Numbered from the stretch's first letter, positions 45,010-57,891 are shown. The stretch is 64,000 nt of DNA from Aporrectodea caliginosa (GCA_020284085.1 JACEVL010000203.1:1-64000), one strand, 5' to 3'. Notes: generated by a model from the letters alone, not told the origin. Translations and numbers: made by a program.

Positions 45010-45195
45010 TGGAAAGTAAGCCCTAACTCTTCCTCCCCTAGGTTCCTCTGATATAAAATAACTTCTCCCATTCAATTCTTTGCTTGAATATATAAATTTG
45101 TTTGTTTTTGTTTGAATGTATTAATCTTGCCATGCACAGTGCTGTGCATTTGCTAGTGCTTCTAAATAAAGAATATTTTTACTTACTAACTTACA
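45010..45195 (+). mobile_element. Retroelement with TTAC-repeat tail, copy 2
   Basis: CCTCCCCTAGGTTCCTCTGA, CTTCTCCCATTCAATTCTTT, TGCTAGTGCTTCTAAATAAA and the end GAATATTTTTACTTACTAAC. Inverted relative to 43311-43500, about 1.5 kb apart. Confidence 0.8.
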
Positions 45196-46025
45196 AGCTA
45201 AGGTATGCATGTATGTATATTAGGGCGGTCCTTAAAATTAAAAGTTTGAAACTACTGTTCTCTACGGTCCCATTCCCTCCAGAAACATCACACACAAAGT
45301 TGCACGAAAATATTAATATTTAGGACTTCCACAACACCATCAAAGTTTATCAACTACACAAACACTTGAAAAGTAAGCATAATAGCTGTAATCAACAATG
45401 AATCTTTAAACCAGGAATCAATTCAACAACTTGTATTAGGTCCAGATTACAACACAATGATGTTATTGTGTGCCTGATTACTAGTGATGACACTGATCAG
45501 TGATTAAAATAATTTATTACAGTTATTATTATAGCTACTTGCTACAACGTACTTAGTCAAAGTCATTGTAGCCTTGATTGCTTGATGGCACTCTCCTTTG
45601 TAGGCACATACGGTACACTTGCAGTTATACATGTGCTTCCACAGTTACACATTAGCTTGCACATTAACAAACAAACGACATGCACAGTTTTTCTTTTGGA
45701 GCTATCCAATCATGTAATTTCAATCAAATAGTGTTGACCAACGTTATATTAAAATTACCACAGAATCATCTCATAACATACGAATTCTCATATAAAGCAA
45801 ACATTTACAAGGACCTCAATGTAAATTCTCATATAACACAATCAATGACAAGGAGTTCATGTATGACCCAGCTTGAGAACAAGACCTCTGTAAGTTATAA
45901 CACAATATCCATACTTAGCTGTCCACTGTAAATCTGGTTTCAGTGTACTATTATTGTTCGCAAAATTATTACTATAACGATCATAAAAACTGTCGATATC
46001 ATTATTAAACAAAATATAGGACCAT
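45196..46025. other. Intron 1 stretch, nothing recognised
   Basis: AT-rich unique-looking sequence. Confidence 0.4.
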
Positions 46026-46035
46026 ACATCATGTG

Positions 46036-46145
46036 GATGTCATCATCATCATCATCACCATCACCATCACCGTCATCATCATCATCATCATCAACATTCA
46101 CCACCACCACCACCACCACCACCACCACCACCACCACCACCACAC
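46036..46145. repeat. CAT then CAC trinucleotide microsatellite
   Basis: About 15 CAT-type units then about 15 CAC units. Confidence 0.95.
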
Positions 46146-46199
46146 CACCAATATCATCATAACTGTGTCATGTGCCAGTCATTAAGAGATGCTGGGTGC

Positions 46200-46890
46200 A
46201 ATGAATAATCCCTAGCCGACTGGTTAAAGCGTTCACCTTGTAGTGCGGATGATACGGGTTCAAGTCTCCTCCGAGATGGTTACTGTATAGCAGTGGTCAC
46301 CAACCTTTTTTCGGTGAGGAGCCGCATTGCCAAGTTTAGCAACTTTTGGGAGCCGCCATGGTTTTAGAAGCCGCCATGGTTTTAGGAACGCAACGAAAAG
46401 TTTGTTCGCATATTTATGTTTATCGGAAAATGAAGTGATTTTACTAGCCAGCATGCACCAAACAGGGTTGAACTAACTTCCAGAAGTCACAGAATGTCTC
46501 TGACATCAGGTGTCCCTGCTTGAGTTTGATATTTTCTTGTATCGTTTCTAGCTAACGATGATTGGAACAAGTCCAATTTCTTCATAAATGCAATCACTGA
46601 GCTGTACAGTTCAGTTACAAAAATGAGTACCTACAACTTCAAACTCAGTTGGTTTAGCTGCCCTGTAATGTCACATAAAAATGCAATTTTATTTCACATA
46701 GAAAAAGTCATTTTCTGGAAAGCTCTGGAGAGCCACTACAGAAGTTTTCGAGAGCCGCATGCGGCTCGCGAGCCGCGGGTTGGTGACCACTGCTGTATAG
46801 GGACCTTGACAAAGTCCTTCATTCACAACTGCTCAGTGGCATCGATTGATGCTTGGCCTACTAGACAGTGGTGCTTAATAAATACATAAT
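46200..46890 (+). mobile_element. SINE family C interrupted by a hAT-like MITE
   Basis: Head CCGACTGGTTAAAGCGTTCA with B-box-like CGGGTTCAAGTCTCC, and after the insertion GGACCTTGACAAAGTCCTTC, AACTGCTCAGTGGCATCGAT. The SINE tail runs directly into the (GAT)n microsatellite. Confidence 0.82.
46291..46792. mobile_element. hAT-like MITE, TSD CTGTATAG
   Basis: Ends CAGTGGTCACCAACC and GGTTGGTGACCACTG are perfect inverted repeats. CTGTATAG flanks at 46283-46290 and 46793-46800. Subterminal GAGCCGC repeats occur on both sides (GGAGCCGCATTGCC; CGCATGCGGCTCGCGAGCCG). Confidence 0.95.
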
Positions 46891-46905
46891 GAAGATGATG
46901 ATGAA

Positions 46906-46982
<77 letters not shown>

Positions 46983-47033
46983 CAATAGCGATGATGATGA
47001 TGATGATGATAATAGCGATGATGACAGTAGCGA

Positions 47034-47064
<31 letters not shown>

Positions 47065-47130
47065 GATGATGATGGCGATGATGATGATGATAATAGCGAT
47101 GATTACAGTAGCGATGATGATGACGATGGC

Positions 47131-47163
<33 letters not shown>

Positions 47164-47167
47164 CGAT
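46891..47167. repeat. GAT trinucleotide microsatellite
   Basis: About 280 bp of (GAT)n with AGCGAT and GGCGAT interruptions. A 153-codon frame of mostly Met is its translation. A duplicated SINE C scrap (AACTGCTCAGTGGCATCGAC) follows it. Confidence 0.97.
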
Positions 47168-47516
47168 GATGATAACTGCTCAGTGGCATCGACTGAGAGA
47201 TTATACTTACCTCAGGTAAAGCATAAAAATAATAATAATAGTACTAGTAGCAGTAGCCTAGCAATAGTAATGGTACTCATGATCTCCATTCTGCCACATT
47301 GTTTTTCAATTTGCGCTGTTTCTGCATGATCTGAGCCTTGTAACGTCTCTGCTTATAGTCTACCCATCCCAGTTGCAGTCTTGCATGCAATGCCTGATTG
47401 GAAATTAGGATCTGGATCGGCATTGGATACCTTCATACTTTAAAGCATTGTGTTAACCTCTCTAACAACTGCCATCAACAAATGTATTGATCTATCGATC
47501 CAATCATAGTCTCTAA

Positions 47517-47730
47517 CAGAGATGGGCACGATTAGTTAAATTGCTAATCAATTAGAATTAGATGCTGAAATTTGCTAATCGATTAGAATTAGAATTTATA
47601 GCAAAATCCTGTAACTAATCGATTAGAATTAGAATTAGCAAAATCCTTTAGCTAATTGATTAGAATAGAATTAGTTGTTTGTATAATCACCTAATTAATT
47701 AGAATCTAATCGATTAGTTACCCATCTCTG
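47517..47730. mobile_element. hAT-like MITE built of AATCGATTAG repeats, TSD GTCTCTAA
   Basis: Ends CAGAGATGGG and CCCATCTCTG are perfect inverted repeats. GTCTCTAA flanks at 47509-47516 and 47731-47738. Nearly the whole interior is repeats of TAATCGATTAGAATTAGAAT. Confidence 0.95.
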
Positions 47731-47774
47731 GTCTCTAACTATAAATCCACCCATTTAACTTCTATCCATGTGTC

Positions 47775-48215
47775 CGTCCCTCCAGCCACCTATCCATTCA
47801 TCCATTCATCAATTCCCTCCTGTACATCCGCACAACCATCCATCCATCCACCCATTTATTTCCATCCATCCTGATACATCCATCCATGCATCCACCCGCC
47901 CATCAATTTATCTCTAGTCCATCCATCATCCATCCATCCATCCATCCATCCAACCAACCATCCATCATGTGGATATCCATCCATCCATCCATCCATCCAT
48001 CCATCCATCCATCCATCCATCATCCATCCCATAAATCCATCCATTTATCACCATCCATCCTGATACATCCATCCACGCCTCCACCCACACATCAATTTAT
48101 CTCTTGTCCATCCATCCATCCATCCATCCACCACCCAGCCTGCCATACTGATGGCATACTCCACCAATGCCTCCATCTATCCACCCATTCATCCGTCCAT
48201 CCATCCATTTCCTCT
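47775..48215. repeat. CCAT microsatellite, block 1
   Basis: Imperfect CCATCCAT with CACCCAC and TTTATC variants; contains a duplicated block with CATCCTGATACATCCATCC (47866 and 48053). Confidence 0.95.
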
Positions 48216-48676
48216 CCATCCGACCTATTTGCTCAAGCCGCAGCCAAACAAATATTGGACTCGATCATTTACCGTTGACTTGCGGCCTTCTTTACACTAT
48301 GAGGACAGTGTCAGACTTTTTCAGTTAGGCCTTTGACGTCGGTGGAGTCTGGGAATTCGTCTTGGGAATTCACTTTCCAGTTCAGTACGTTTTGTTGTTT
48401 CAAGTGATTCAAGTCCAATCCACACAGTTTCTACTCATTCTTGGTTTTAACTGCAGTTTTCCACTGATCTAAAATATTGGACTGTGGTTTAACTGTGATT
48501 GTTTAGCTCTCAAGCGACCATCACCTGAAGCCTAGAGCATCATGATAATGTCACTATAGAAGTCTTTGGCTTAGAATCAGATAGATCAGATTAAGTACAG
48601 AAATCGAAATCCACGGATGCCTTGGGCAATATGACAGTGGTGATATAAAGTCCTTGAAGTAAATGAAATTATACCT
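48216..48676. other. Short non-repeat gap between CCAT blocks
   Basis: No motif recognised. Confidence 0.4.
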
Positions 48677-49170
48677 GCCCACCCATCCATCCATCCAACT
48701 AGCCACCCATCCACCTAGCCACCCACCCATCCACCCACCCATCCATCCATGACCCACCCACCCATCCACTCACCCACCCATCCATCCATCCATCACCCAC
48801 TCACCCACCCATCCATCCAACCACCCACCAACTCATCCATCCATCCACCCATCCAGCCACCTCCACACAACCATCCATCTACCCATCTATCCATCCATCC
48901 ACCCACCCAACCAACCACCAACTCACCCAATCATTCACTCACCCACCCTCCATGCATCCATCCATCTATCCATCTACCCACCCACCCACCCATCCACCCA
49001 CCCACCCATCCATCCATCCACCCACTCACCCACCCACCCACCCATTCACCCACCCACTCATCCACCTCCAACCACCCCTCCACCTCCACCCACCCACCCA
49101 CCCATCCATCCACCAACACCACCCATCCACTCACCCATCCACTCACCCATCCATCGATCCATCCATCATG
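48677..49170. repeat. CCAT/CCAC microsatellite, block 2
   Basis: About 490 bp of CCACCCAT, CCATCCAT and CACTCACC variants. The His/Pro/Thr-rich 168- and 146-codon frames are repeat translations. Confidence 0.96.
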
Positions 49171-49555
49171 CAGCGCAACACAAGTATGACGGCATTAAAC
49201 AATGATTTTGTCATGCACATCGCAGCCCTGTCACAAACTTACAGATGCAAACAGCTGACTGACTTGACTCCTTCAAACAGATCAATACATGTACTATGCT
49301 TCAAATGCACGTGTACACAAAGCCAGACTTCGTATCAGAAATATCTTCTCAACCTAAATATGTCAACGTTTCCCAGTGCAGGAGACGCCCACATAATTAT
49401 ACACTTTGGATACGATCCCATTACATCAGATAACATTAACTGGGACAATAGTTTTTAGCAGAACTTTTTACTCACACCGGATTTCCCTTGAGGGCATACT
49501 CTTTGATATCCTGTAGCATATAAACTGTGATCTTCATTCACTCATTCATTTGAAG
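49171..49555. other. Intron 1 stretch, nothing recognised
   Basis: No coding motif or repeat relation seen. Confidence 0.4.
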
Positions 49556-50035
49556 CATTTGTATGCAAGTGTATGTATGTATGCATGTATGCAATGAATT
49601 GTAATTGTAATCGAACATTTATATAGCGCCGCTCAAAAATCAGCAGTGCTCTCGACCTGCGTCAGTGCCTGCATCAGGGAACAACAAAGTCTTAATACGT
49701 CTACAGAACTGGGAAGTAGAGAGGGCTAGTAACTCAAGGCGAAGAGACTGGGGAAGAGACTTCCAAGCTGATGGGCCAACATGGGCAAAGCAATGTAATG
49801 TATGTGTGTAATGTAAGTAATGCATGTAAGTATACATGCATGTATGTATGCATGCATGTATTATGTATTGCATGTATTGTATGTAATCAAGATGTATGTA
49901 CGTATGCAATGTATATAACTATGTATGTATGTATTTAAGTATGTCATGTATGCATTAATATATGTAAATATGTACATAAAAATGTATGATTGCATGCATG
50001 TATGCACTGGTATATATGCATGTATGTATGTAGAT
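49556..50035 (-). mobile_element. LINE 3' fragment amid TGTA repeats
   Basis: On the minus strand 49790-49625 reads GPSAWKSLPQSLRLELL then RRIKTLLFPDAG, a LINE C-terminal pattern, followed by AGCGGCGCTATATAAATGTT. Degenerate GTATGTAT/GCATGTAT repeats surround it to about 50035. Confidence 0.65.
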
Positions 50036-51960
50036 ATTTCAATAACACCTGTAAGGAGAACTCTACTCAAAGGCGCAGAAGCATGACGAACTAACAGACA
50101 TGTCACTTAACATCACCCTCAAGTTTGGATTTTCAGTGGAAGACTGCTCCAAAAAGATGGTACAATACATGAGAAAGTATCGACTTGTCTAGACAAGCAA
50201 AGCACCAGCAGATCTCCACAGGCTGTAGTCTGCACAGCGGAGTGACCCCAACCCGCCTAACCTAGACAGGAAATAACCTTGGGTAGCACCAACCATTGAG
50301 GCTTCAACAGAGAGTTGAATCGCTGTATCAACAATCCAATGTGATACATGGTATGTTGTGATATCTAGCACGACCACGTAATATAGCGCTACATAAATTA
50401 ATGCCATGTAATCTGATCTCATAATAATAGTATGCACTGTGCAACTGTCAAACCTGAGGTATTAAATAGCAAAACTATACTCAGTCATGCTAAAAAAAAG
50501 CAATATGCATGGAAATTTTTCTTGCATTTCTAAAACAAAAATGGATATACTCATAGGCTGAGCAAATTTCATTAAAACTGGTAGAATTTCAGAACACAAC
50601 AATAATTTATTGAACACAAACATAGCTAGAAAAACAGCATTATTTACCATATTAATAGCATTTATTAATTTACTAAACTATTTGCAAAAATCTCTCAATG
50701 CATAGTAATTTAGTATAGTACGCTCATATAATTATAATTATTCCTCCAACACTTTCTAACAGCCTCTAAAAGCACTGATTCAGAACTCCTTAAAAAAACA
50801 GCAGTCTCAGTTTACACCAGGCACAAAATGTTTCGTGAGCAATTTTTTCCAGTACAGCTATCAGTCAATAATGACACTGAATAATAAATTAAACTAAACA
50901 CTGGATATGTATGAGAACATTTAATATAGCGCATTTTAAGTAACTCACAAAGGTGCTGTACCAACAGATCTAAACAAGTGCGTTTTAAAACAGTTAGCAA
51001 ATGTATTCTGCTCAGAGTCAAAGGCAACAGTACGTAAGTGCAGTGGCAGATTGTTCCAGGAGTACGGTCCAACACATGAGAAGGCAGGATGGGCTCGAGT
51101 TGAAGTGCGACAGCATGGCACCTACATACCTCCATGTGCCACAGACTGGTGTCATCCTAAGACTTGTGCAAACAACTTACATCAAAATCTTTTTAGCCTG
51201 TAAGCATCATTCATCATTCATCAACCTTCAAACTGTTTCCGTTTTTTGCCGTTTCACAGAAGAGGTCCATTTCGGGAAAGCCAATATTTTACTGATATAT
51301 TTAAAAAGCCATCTCAAGAGACAGCTTCGAGTGTCTTTGTCCACAGAGGCCAATAGTTATTCCTACATGACTACTCTAAGCAAAATGGAATTGACGGGAA
51401 ATGCTCGTTCTGTGCTTTCTTCGGTCACGTAAAAGAAACATTTTCTCCGATAAAGACGTTCAAACTTTGCAAAGACGAAGGCAATTTTGCGACTCATGTT
51501 TTATAGCCTGGGGCAAGGAAACATTTGGTGAAGCCGCTGCAGACAGGCTGTGTCATCTGGCCACAGGCAATCAGACGTCCCACGACCCCTTGGTCAATGT
51601 CTGACCAATTATTATGAGCAAACCAGCATGCTAAACTTGACCATTTAAAATTTCTTATAAATGACATTCAAGTCAATGTGCTACTTCCGAATAAAAAAGC
51701 ATAAACTTGACTGACATTTTGGATCTTGCTAACTTTTTGCAATCTGTATAAAAATTAAGTAAAAGACAAAGCCTACTTGCATAGCTATTCTTTCGTAACT
51801 GGGCTTGTCATTTGACAATGCAAACTCAAAATCCATAATAAATTTTAATACAGTTAACAATTTTCAATAAATTTTAGTCGTAGCTTTTGAGTTCACTGGC
51901 ACGGCCATCAGCTTCAAGAATAATTTCTTCGGTGACCCACAGTGTCAAAAAGGTTGGATA
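50036..51960. other. Intron 1 stretch with one reversed retroelement end
   Basis: 50910-51100 (ATTTAATATAGCGCATTTTA, GTGGCAGATTGTTCCAGGAG) looks like a reversed LINE/SINE 3' region with the WNxLP-type remnant. The open frames at 51001-51604 have no motif I recognise. Confidence 0.45.
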
Positions 51961-51961
51961 G

Positions 51962-52050
51962 CACTGGACAAGTGGTTAGCATGCTGGACTGTCAACCCAG
52001 AAGTCGGGGTTCAAATCCCAACAAGGGCAGAAAGCAGTTCTGAGATTTCT
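51962..52050 (+). mobile_element. SINE family B head only
   Basis: AAGTGGTTAGCATGCTGGAC and GGGGTTCAAATCCCAACAAG, then the copy breaks off at about 52050. Confidence 0.8.
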
Positions 52051-52091
52051 GAACCTCTGGCTTCAGTAGATTGTTCAGATGGGATGAGTAA

Positions 52092-52210
52092 GAGGACTAT
52101 GTGAGTGAAAGACTTGCTCAAGATCCCTTACACAGTAACTATCTCGGGCGAGGCTCGAACTCGTACTCTCCGTGTTACAGGCCGAGCGCTCTAACCAATT
52201 GGCCACCATG
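52092..52210 (-). mobile_element. tRNA-derived SINE family C
   Basis: On the minus strand GGTGGCCAATTGGTTAGAGC (A-box-like) and CGAGTTCGAGCCTCGCCC (B-box), then CTTGAGCAAGTCTTTCACTC. The clearest head of this family. Confidence 0.85.
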
Positions 52211-52346
52211 TCACACAAAAAGTTATGTGATGGACTGACCCATGTCCAGAGATTTAGAATTTTTGCCCTTTGCTGGATCTAGGGTTGAAGAGCGGGAAAT
52301 GATGGCCTTGCCTATATTCAGGGTGAGAATTGCCCGAGGAGCTTGG

Positions 52347-52463
52347 AGGGTTCAACCCCCCTAGTCTTTCTTAGGATCCCATAGTAAAGTCTACATTTCA
52401 CACAAAAATTGCACATAAATCAATGTTCAACCCCCCCCAGTTATTTTTACAATTCCCATACTG
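52347..52463. mobile_element. Interspersed repeat, copy 2 (relative at 25598)
   Basis: GGGTTCAACCCCCCTAGTCT, ATCCCATAGTAAAGTCTACA, CAACCCCCCCCAGTTATTTT and ACAATTCCCATACTG. Confidence 0.6.
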
Positions 52464-53541
52464 CCTACATTCCACTAGGGATACAGAAGCTTCACTTTAC
52501 TCGAGGTTCAGAACATGAGGAGCACAAATCAGCCATTTATCCATAATTCCACCAAAGGCCGGACCAAACCCACCTCACATATTAACGGTTAATTATTCGG
52601 AAGGTCGTCAATATTTAATAACGCCTTCAGCAAGAACTGAGCAGACATGAATCGTATGAGATTGACAAGACAAATGAAGACGTGTGCAACATGAAAGAAC
52701 AGAAAAAAGTCATGTATGACTGTCAGAAACCAACATCTGGTCAGCATCATTCCACAACTCAGCTTTTCCCCCTACACTTGCCCCACCTACATGGAACCCA
52801 TATGGGACCCACATTCCCATGTGGAATCCTATAAAGCCCATATATGGGTCCCATCTATTGCCATGAAAATGCTGGTAGGGTGAACTATCGTTTATGGCCA
52901 GTAGCTTCTTAAAGTATCTTTCGATCAAACAAATGCAATCAATCAATCAATCAATCATCATTATTGATCTATGTGTCCAGTTTTTGGACAGATCATTACA
53001 ATGAAAACTAATACAGGTCAAAAACCAATTGCAAGATTGTAATTACGACCATTTATATAGCGTCGTTGGTAGCAAGCTACTTCTAGGACGTTTCACAAAA
53101 CTTAACAAAAACATCAGATTCTGCTGTTCCCAGAATAGCTTTATCAACTTCCTATAGATAGCCATGCACAAGAAAGCTATGGACTGGAATAATGGTTCAA
53201 AAGGATACCTTAAACTTCAAGGAACCGATTCAACCGAAGTCCCGCTAGATATCTGAATTGAGGTGAACAACAATTCAGTTCCAGCTCTGGGATGTTTCTG
53301 CAAATTCAGGATACCTCAGAGTAAAAGTTGAGTCACTTGTCATTCAATACCCCCCCCTCCTACAATGGAAGTGGGGTGGTCCTCACTGACAACAACATCC
53401 TCAATATCATCAGCAATGACATCATTATCATCATTGGTCAGCTGATGTTACCGTAACAAAACATCTGTTCTTCAGTTGATGTTACCTTAACAAAGACATC
53501 TGTTCTTCCCAGAATAGCTCTATCAACTTCCTATAGATAGT
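52464..53541. other. Intron 1 stretch with local duplications
   Basis: ATCTGTTCTTCCCAGAATAG then CTTCCTATAGATAG occurs in variants near 53127-53162 and 53500-53540. A TTATATAGCGTCG retroelement end with AGCAAGCTACTTCTAGGACG lies at 53050-53092. (AATC)n at 52938-52957. No gene seen. Confidence 0.45.
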
Positions 53542-53549
53542 CATGCACA

Positions 53550-54069
53550 TAGAGATGTAAAAAAACATGTTTTTTTTGGCGTTGAAATATTTCAATGAAA
53601 TATTTCAGTTTTATTTGAAATATTTCAGTTTTCTTTGAAACATTTGAAATTATTTTTTTCTTTACATTTTACAACTAATTACAACCATAATAACAGTTTA
53701 TTTATTTCTCTCATATTACATATTATATGCATTATTATGTTAGTGATGACCATCCTCGAGATACTCAATTTATTTCTAATTACCTGTTTTTAAGAATGAC
53801 TTTTATGAGAGTTACATTATATGTTGAAAAACATATTTTATTCACCAAATGTCACAAATTACAGTTTGATCTAATAAAGTAGATGTTATTGTTCATTGTT
53901 ATGCTTAACATTTATTATTAATCACTGGTCCAACTCAAGACATTGTGTCAATTTGTGTGCATCCAATACTTTAAAAAAACATGTTGTTTTTTTTGGTCAT
54001 TGAAATATTTCAAAAAAAACTGTCAGAAATGAAATATTTCAAATGAAATATTTCACGCTCACATCACTA
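53550..54069. mobile_element. hAT-like MITE with GAAATATTTCA repeats, TSD CATGCACA
   Basis: Ends TAGAGATGT and ACATCACTA are inverted at 8 of 9. CATGCACA flanks at 53542-53549 and 54070-54077. The palindrome TGAAATATTTCA occurs about three times near each end. The middle is AT-rich without coding capacity. Confidence 0.9.
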
Positions 54070-54077
54070 CATGCACA

Positions 54078-54957
54078 ATCGTAAATTTGGCCTGCCTAGC
54101 AACTCCATTATTCTGCCTTGATTGGATTTTGAGTACTAATAAAAACAACTCTCAAGCAACGCTTAAACTGAAATTAAATCTCTGTTCACATGAGGAATCC
54201 ATAACAGTGGCCTATAACTCATCGGGTGTAGAAACCAGTAATGAGGTAGTGTCAACTCTTTAATGCCCCAAAGGAAAATTTAAATATTGTATTTATTAAT
54301 TTATGTAGCACTAGGCGCTAAATAGGCCGAGTCCTATAAGCCGTTATAATCAATGAGACTGCTCTCAATATATGTTTATGCTGGTTCAACATGCAGACAC
54401 AATATGAAAAAATTCTAAATTACGGTATGCTGTACATGGCACATGAATCAGGAACTAGTCCAATAAACATGTGCACATGTATGTATGTAACTATGCATGT
54501 ATGTAACTATTTATGTATGTAACTATGTAACTTTGTATGCATGTAACTATGTAGCTATGTGTGGCTCCACACACCAAAACCAGTATTAGGGTGAGTTTGA
54601 ATCATATTGAGTTTGATACATCATTTCAAAGGTCTTGCATCAGGCTTCAAAGTGACACAAAATTATTGCTCTAGCTTTATTCTACCTCAAGATATAAGGC
54701 TAAAAGTGATCCAGTTAATTAATTAATCAACTTAATTAACTTAATTAAAACAAAACAATAGGTGTATTAAAAGCATTAAAACTAGCTTTAAAAATCATTT
54801 TTATCAAAATGAAAGAAATGACTGCTTTCCAAATATTTTGAATTTTTGATATTAGATTCTGCAAAAGACCGGAAAAACATAAAAAAATTGTTTCTGGCCT
54901 AACTTTATTGTGTGGTTTCCGATATAATACCGATTTTGGTCTGCCATATATGTATGT
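54078..54957. other. Intron 1 stretch, nothing recognised
   Basis: AT-rich; ATGTAACTATGTA-type degenerate repeats at 54478-54560. Confidence 0.4.
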
Positions 54958-54989
54958 GTGTAAGTAAGTAAGTAAGTATCTACCTCTAA

Positions 54990-55067
<78 letters not shown>

Positions 55068-55068
55068 G
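54958..55068. repeat. GTAA then CTAT microsatellite
   Basis: Four GTAA units then about 20 perfect CTAT units. Confidence 0.97.
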
Positions 55069-55800
55069 AACATGTATATATCGCCTTTTCAAACCTCGCA
55101 AAGGCACTGACCAGGTAACACTAAACAACAGACAATCTACCACTGAAAATCCTGACACCACCAGAAACAGCTCAGGAAGTCTACTCTTTCCCTCTATCTG
55201 TTAGGCACTCATGTTACAAGACCTTTGAAAGGTTCTTAAATGAACTATAAGAAGATTCTGACAGATATTCTGATGTTCAGACACATTTAAGAAGCAGAAG
55301 AAGACGAAGAGCAGACCCTTTGGCCAACATCACGAGGCCACCACAAAGTGCATAGGATCAACAATGGTAGCATACATAACGACTCAACCCAAAAGCTTTA
55401 GGCCCTATACAGTTTAGTACACGATGAAGCCATTGCTCGTGCTCTGGCAGTGCCAGTCCTAAGCCTGGAGAAAAGAGGAGGGTGACACTAATCATCTTTG
55501 TTATGACACAGTGTCGTTAAAATAAAAAAAGAAGCATTGGATACTGATGAACCTCTGGTAAAAATCTGCTTAATTCCTAGCTTTGCTCTCCACGTTCGAC
55601 CGTCAGAAATCATGCAAAGGATGTATCGATCTAAAAACGCATTGCACAACCAGTTCATACAATTTCATAAGTGTGCTCCGTTGCCTATGCCCAGTCGAGG
55701 GATACATCCCATCTCATTCAGCAGATTCCGCATCCTCGATATCAATCAGTGGCTGGTCCTGCAGCTGCTGTTACGGCTGCTGCTGACCCAATCCAGATAA
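55069..55800. other. Intron 1 stretch with an empty-site repeat
   Basis: 55448-55525 (CAGTGCCAGTCCTAAGCCTG, AAAAGAGGAGGGTGACACTA, ACACAGTGTCGTTAAA) is a copy of the repeat that is filled by a MITE at 60796-61050. The rest is unassigned. Confidence 0.5.
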
Positions 55801-55819
55801 GACCAAATGCCCATACACA

Positions 55820-56402
<583 letters not shown>

Positions 56403-56618
56403 AGAGTCAAATCAGTAGAGGCATGCAACGACAGTCACAAATGCTGGCATCAACAGCTAGCCATACAAGGACCTCCTCTCATGAATACTCCAGTGTGTCA
56501 TCATACATGCATATCAATGATTGCATGATCCCTTGCACATTGTGGCCCGTTATTAGTTGGACAGATTCATGGATGGTCATGAGCAAGACTAAAAATTGCC
56601 CACAATAGCAATATCATC

Positions 56619-56843
56619 GTCACTACTATAGTGACTGAAGGCATAGAACAATGACACAATTGGACCACACAGTATAGAGAATCATTATTATCATCATCAT
56701 CATTATTATTATTATTTCTGACTTTATTATCACTACTATATAGTGACTGAAGGCATAGAACAATGACACAATTGGACCACACAGTATATAGTATCATTAT
56801 CATCATCATCATCATCATATTATTATTATTTCTGACTTTATTA
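56619..56843 (+). repeat. Tandem duplication of about 110 bp
   Basis: Two copies of TAGTGACTGAAGGCATAGAA, AATGACACAATTGGACCACA, an ATC/ATT run and TTTCTGACTTTATTA, at about 56619-56726 and 56729-56843. Confidence 0.92.
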
Positions 56844-56865
56844 GGCATGGCTAGCTTATGACAAA

Positions 56866-56965
56866 GCATCCATTGGTGCTGAACAATTGTGAGCACTTTA
56901 AAAACTTGCTCAATGTCCCTACACAGTAACCGTCTTAAGCCCACACATCCCACATTACAAGAACA
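56866..56965 (-). mobile_element. SINE family C, decayed
   Basis: AACTTGCTCAATGTCCCTAC and ACAGTAACCGTCTTAAGCCC match the body of family C. The tRNA head to the right is poor. Confidence 0.6.
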
Positions 56966-57370
56966 ATCGGCTTTCATGTCATATACTGAAAAAACTAGTC
57001 AAAACGAATCGTGCATGGACAAAAGCTGGTAAAAAATGCACAGGAATGCGGTGACACATCCTGAAAGCCAGCATGTAACAGCTGCAACCAATATTACACA
57101 ATGCGTGTTATGTACCATATGAACGATGGAAGACCATAAAAGCCGATTTTCTTTATGGCCGAGACATCTGACGGCAAGTTTATCTAATAGCTCTGTGTAC
57201 TACTTTGGGTCACTTACATAAACGCTAATAACACTGTTTACAAAACACATAGAAAGCCTGGTTCTAAGCTGGTGGCTTCTAAACTCCTTTAGTTATGAAC
57301 TGTTCTGTCGCATCTGTGGTGTCAAAACTTAATCTAATAATAAAAATTAATGAATTCTGCAGAACAGTTT
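56966..57370. other. Intron 1 stretch, nothing recognised
   Basis: No coding motif or repeat relation seen. Confidence 0.4.
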
Positions 57371-57375
57371 TCATA

Positions 57376-57592
57376 ACATGGTGTAGGGGTATGTTCGGTG
57401 CCTTGCAGCCGGAGGGTTGCGGGTTCGAATCCACCTCAACCCGCCACGTAGGGACGCTGGGCAAGTCCTTCACTCGGAAATTGCTCATGCGCTTCGGGCG
57501 TGAAACTCTGATTCAGAGTCCGCGCTGTAGTCGGGAGCACCTCTGAGTAGAAATCTTGAATGGGCTCTATAACAAGTGCTCATACATACATT
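57376..57592 (+). mobile_element. tRNA-derived SINE (family A)
   Basis: ATGGTGTAGGGGTATGTTCG, B-box GGGTTCGAATCCAC, CGTAGGGACGCTGGGCAAGT, GTGAAACTCTGATTCAGAGT, CTCTGAGTAGAAATCTTGAA and TATAACAAGTGCTCATACAT. The B box matches a real tRNA better than the other copies. Confidence 0.88.
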
Positions 57593-57628
57593 AGTTGATA
57601 GTTACGCTTTACGTGGGGTGCCAAGCAT

Positions 57629-57862
57629 AGTATTGTATTGTATTGTATTTGAACACTTGTTATAGCACCCCTACCAGATTTCCCATTCAGAGGCGCTCCC
57701 GACTACTGCGCGAACGCTGAATCGGAGTTTCACGCCGAAGCGCATGAGCAATTGCGAGTGAAGGACTTGCCCAGGGTCCCTACGCGGCGACTTTGAGGTG
57801 GATTCGAACCCGCAACCCTCCAGCTGCAAGGCACCGAACATACCCCTAAACCACCGCGCCCC
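57629..57862 (-). mobile_element. tRNA-derived SINE (family A), inverted partner
   Basis: A (TATTG)n reversed tail, then GAACACTTGTTATAGCACCC, GGACTTGCCCAGGGTCCCTA and the head GGGGCGCGGTGGTTTAGGGG on the minus strand. It pairs tail to tail with 57376-57592. Confidence 0.88.
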
Positions 57863-57891
57863 AGTTGTATTGTGATGTGTTGTATTGTGTG

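Noticed and set aside
46868..47329. 153-codon Met-rich frame
   Set aside because: Translation of a GAT microsatellite attached to a SINE tail.
48749..49458. His/Pro/Thr-rich frames of 146 and 168 codons
   Set aside because: Translation of CCAT/CCAC repeats.
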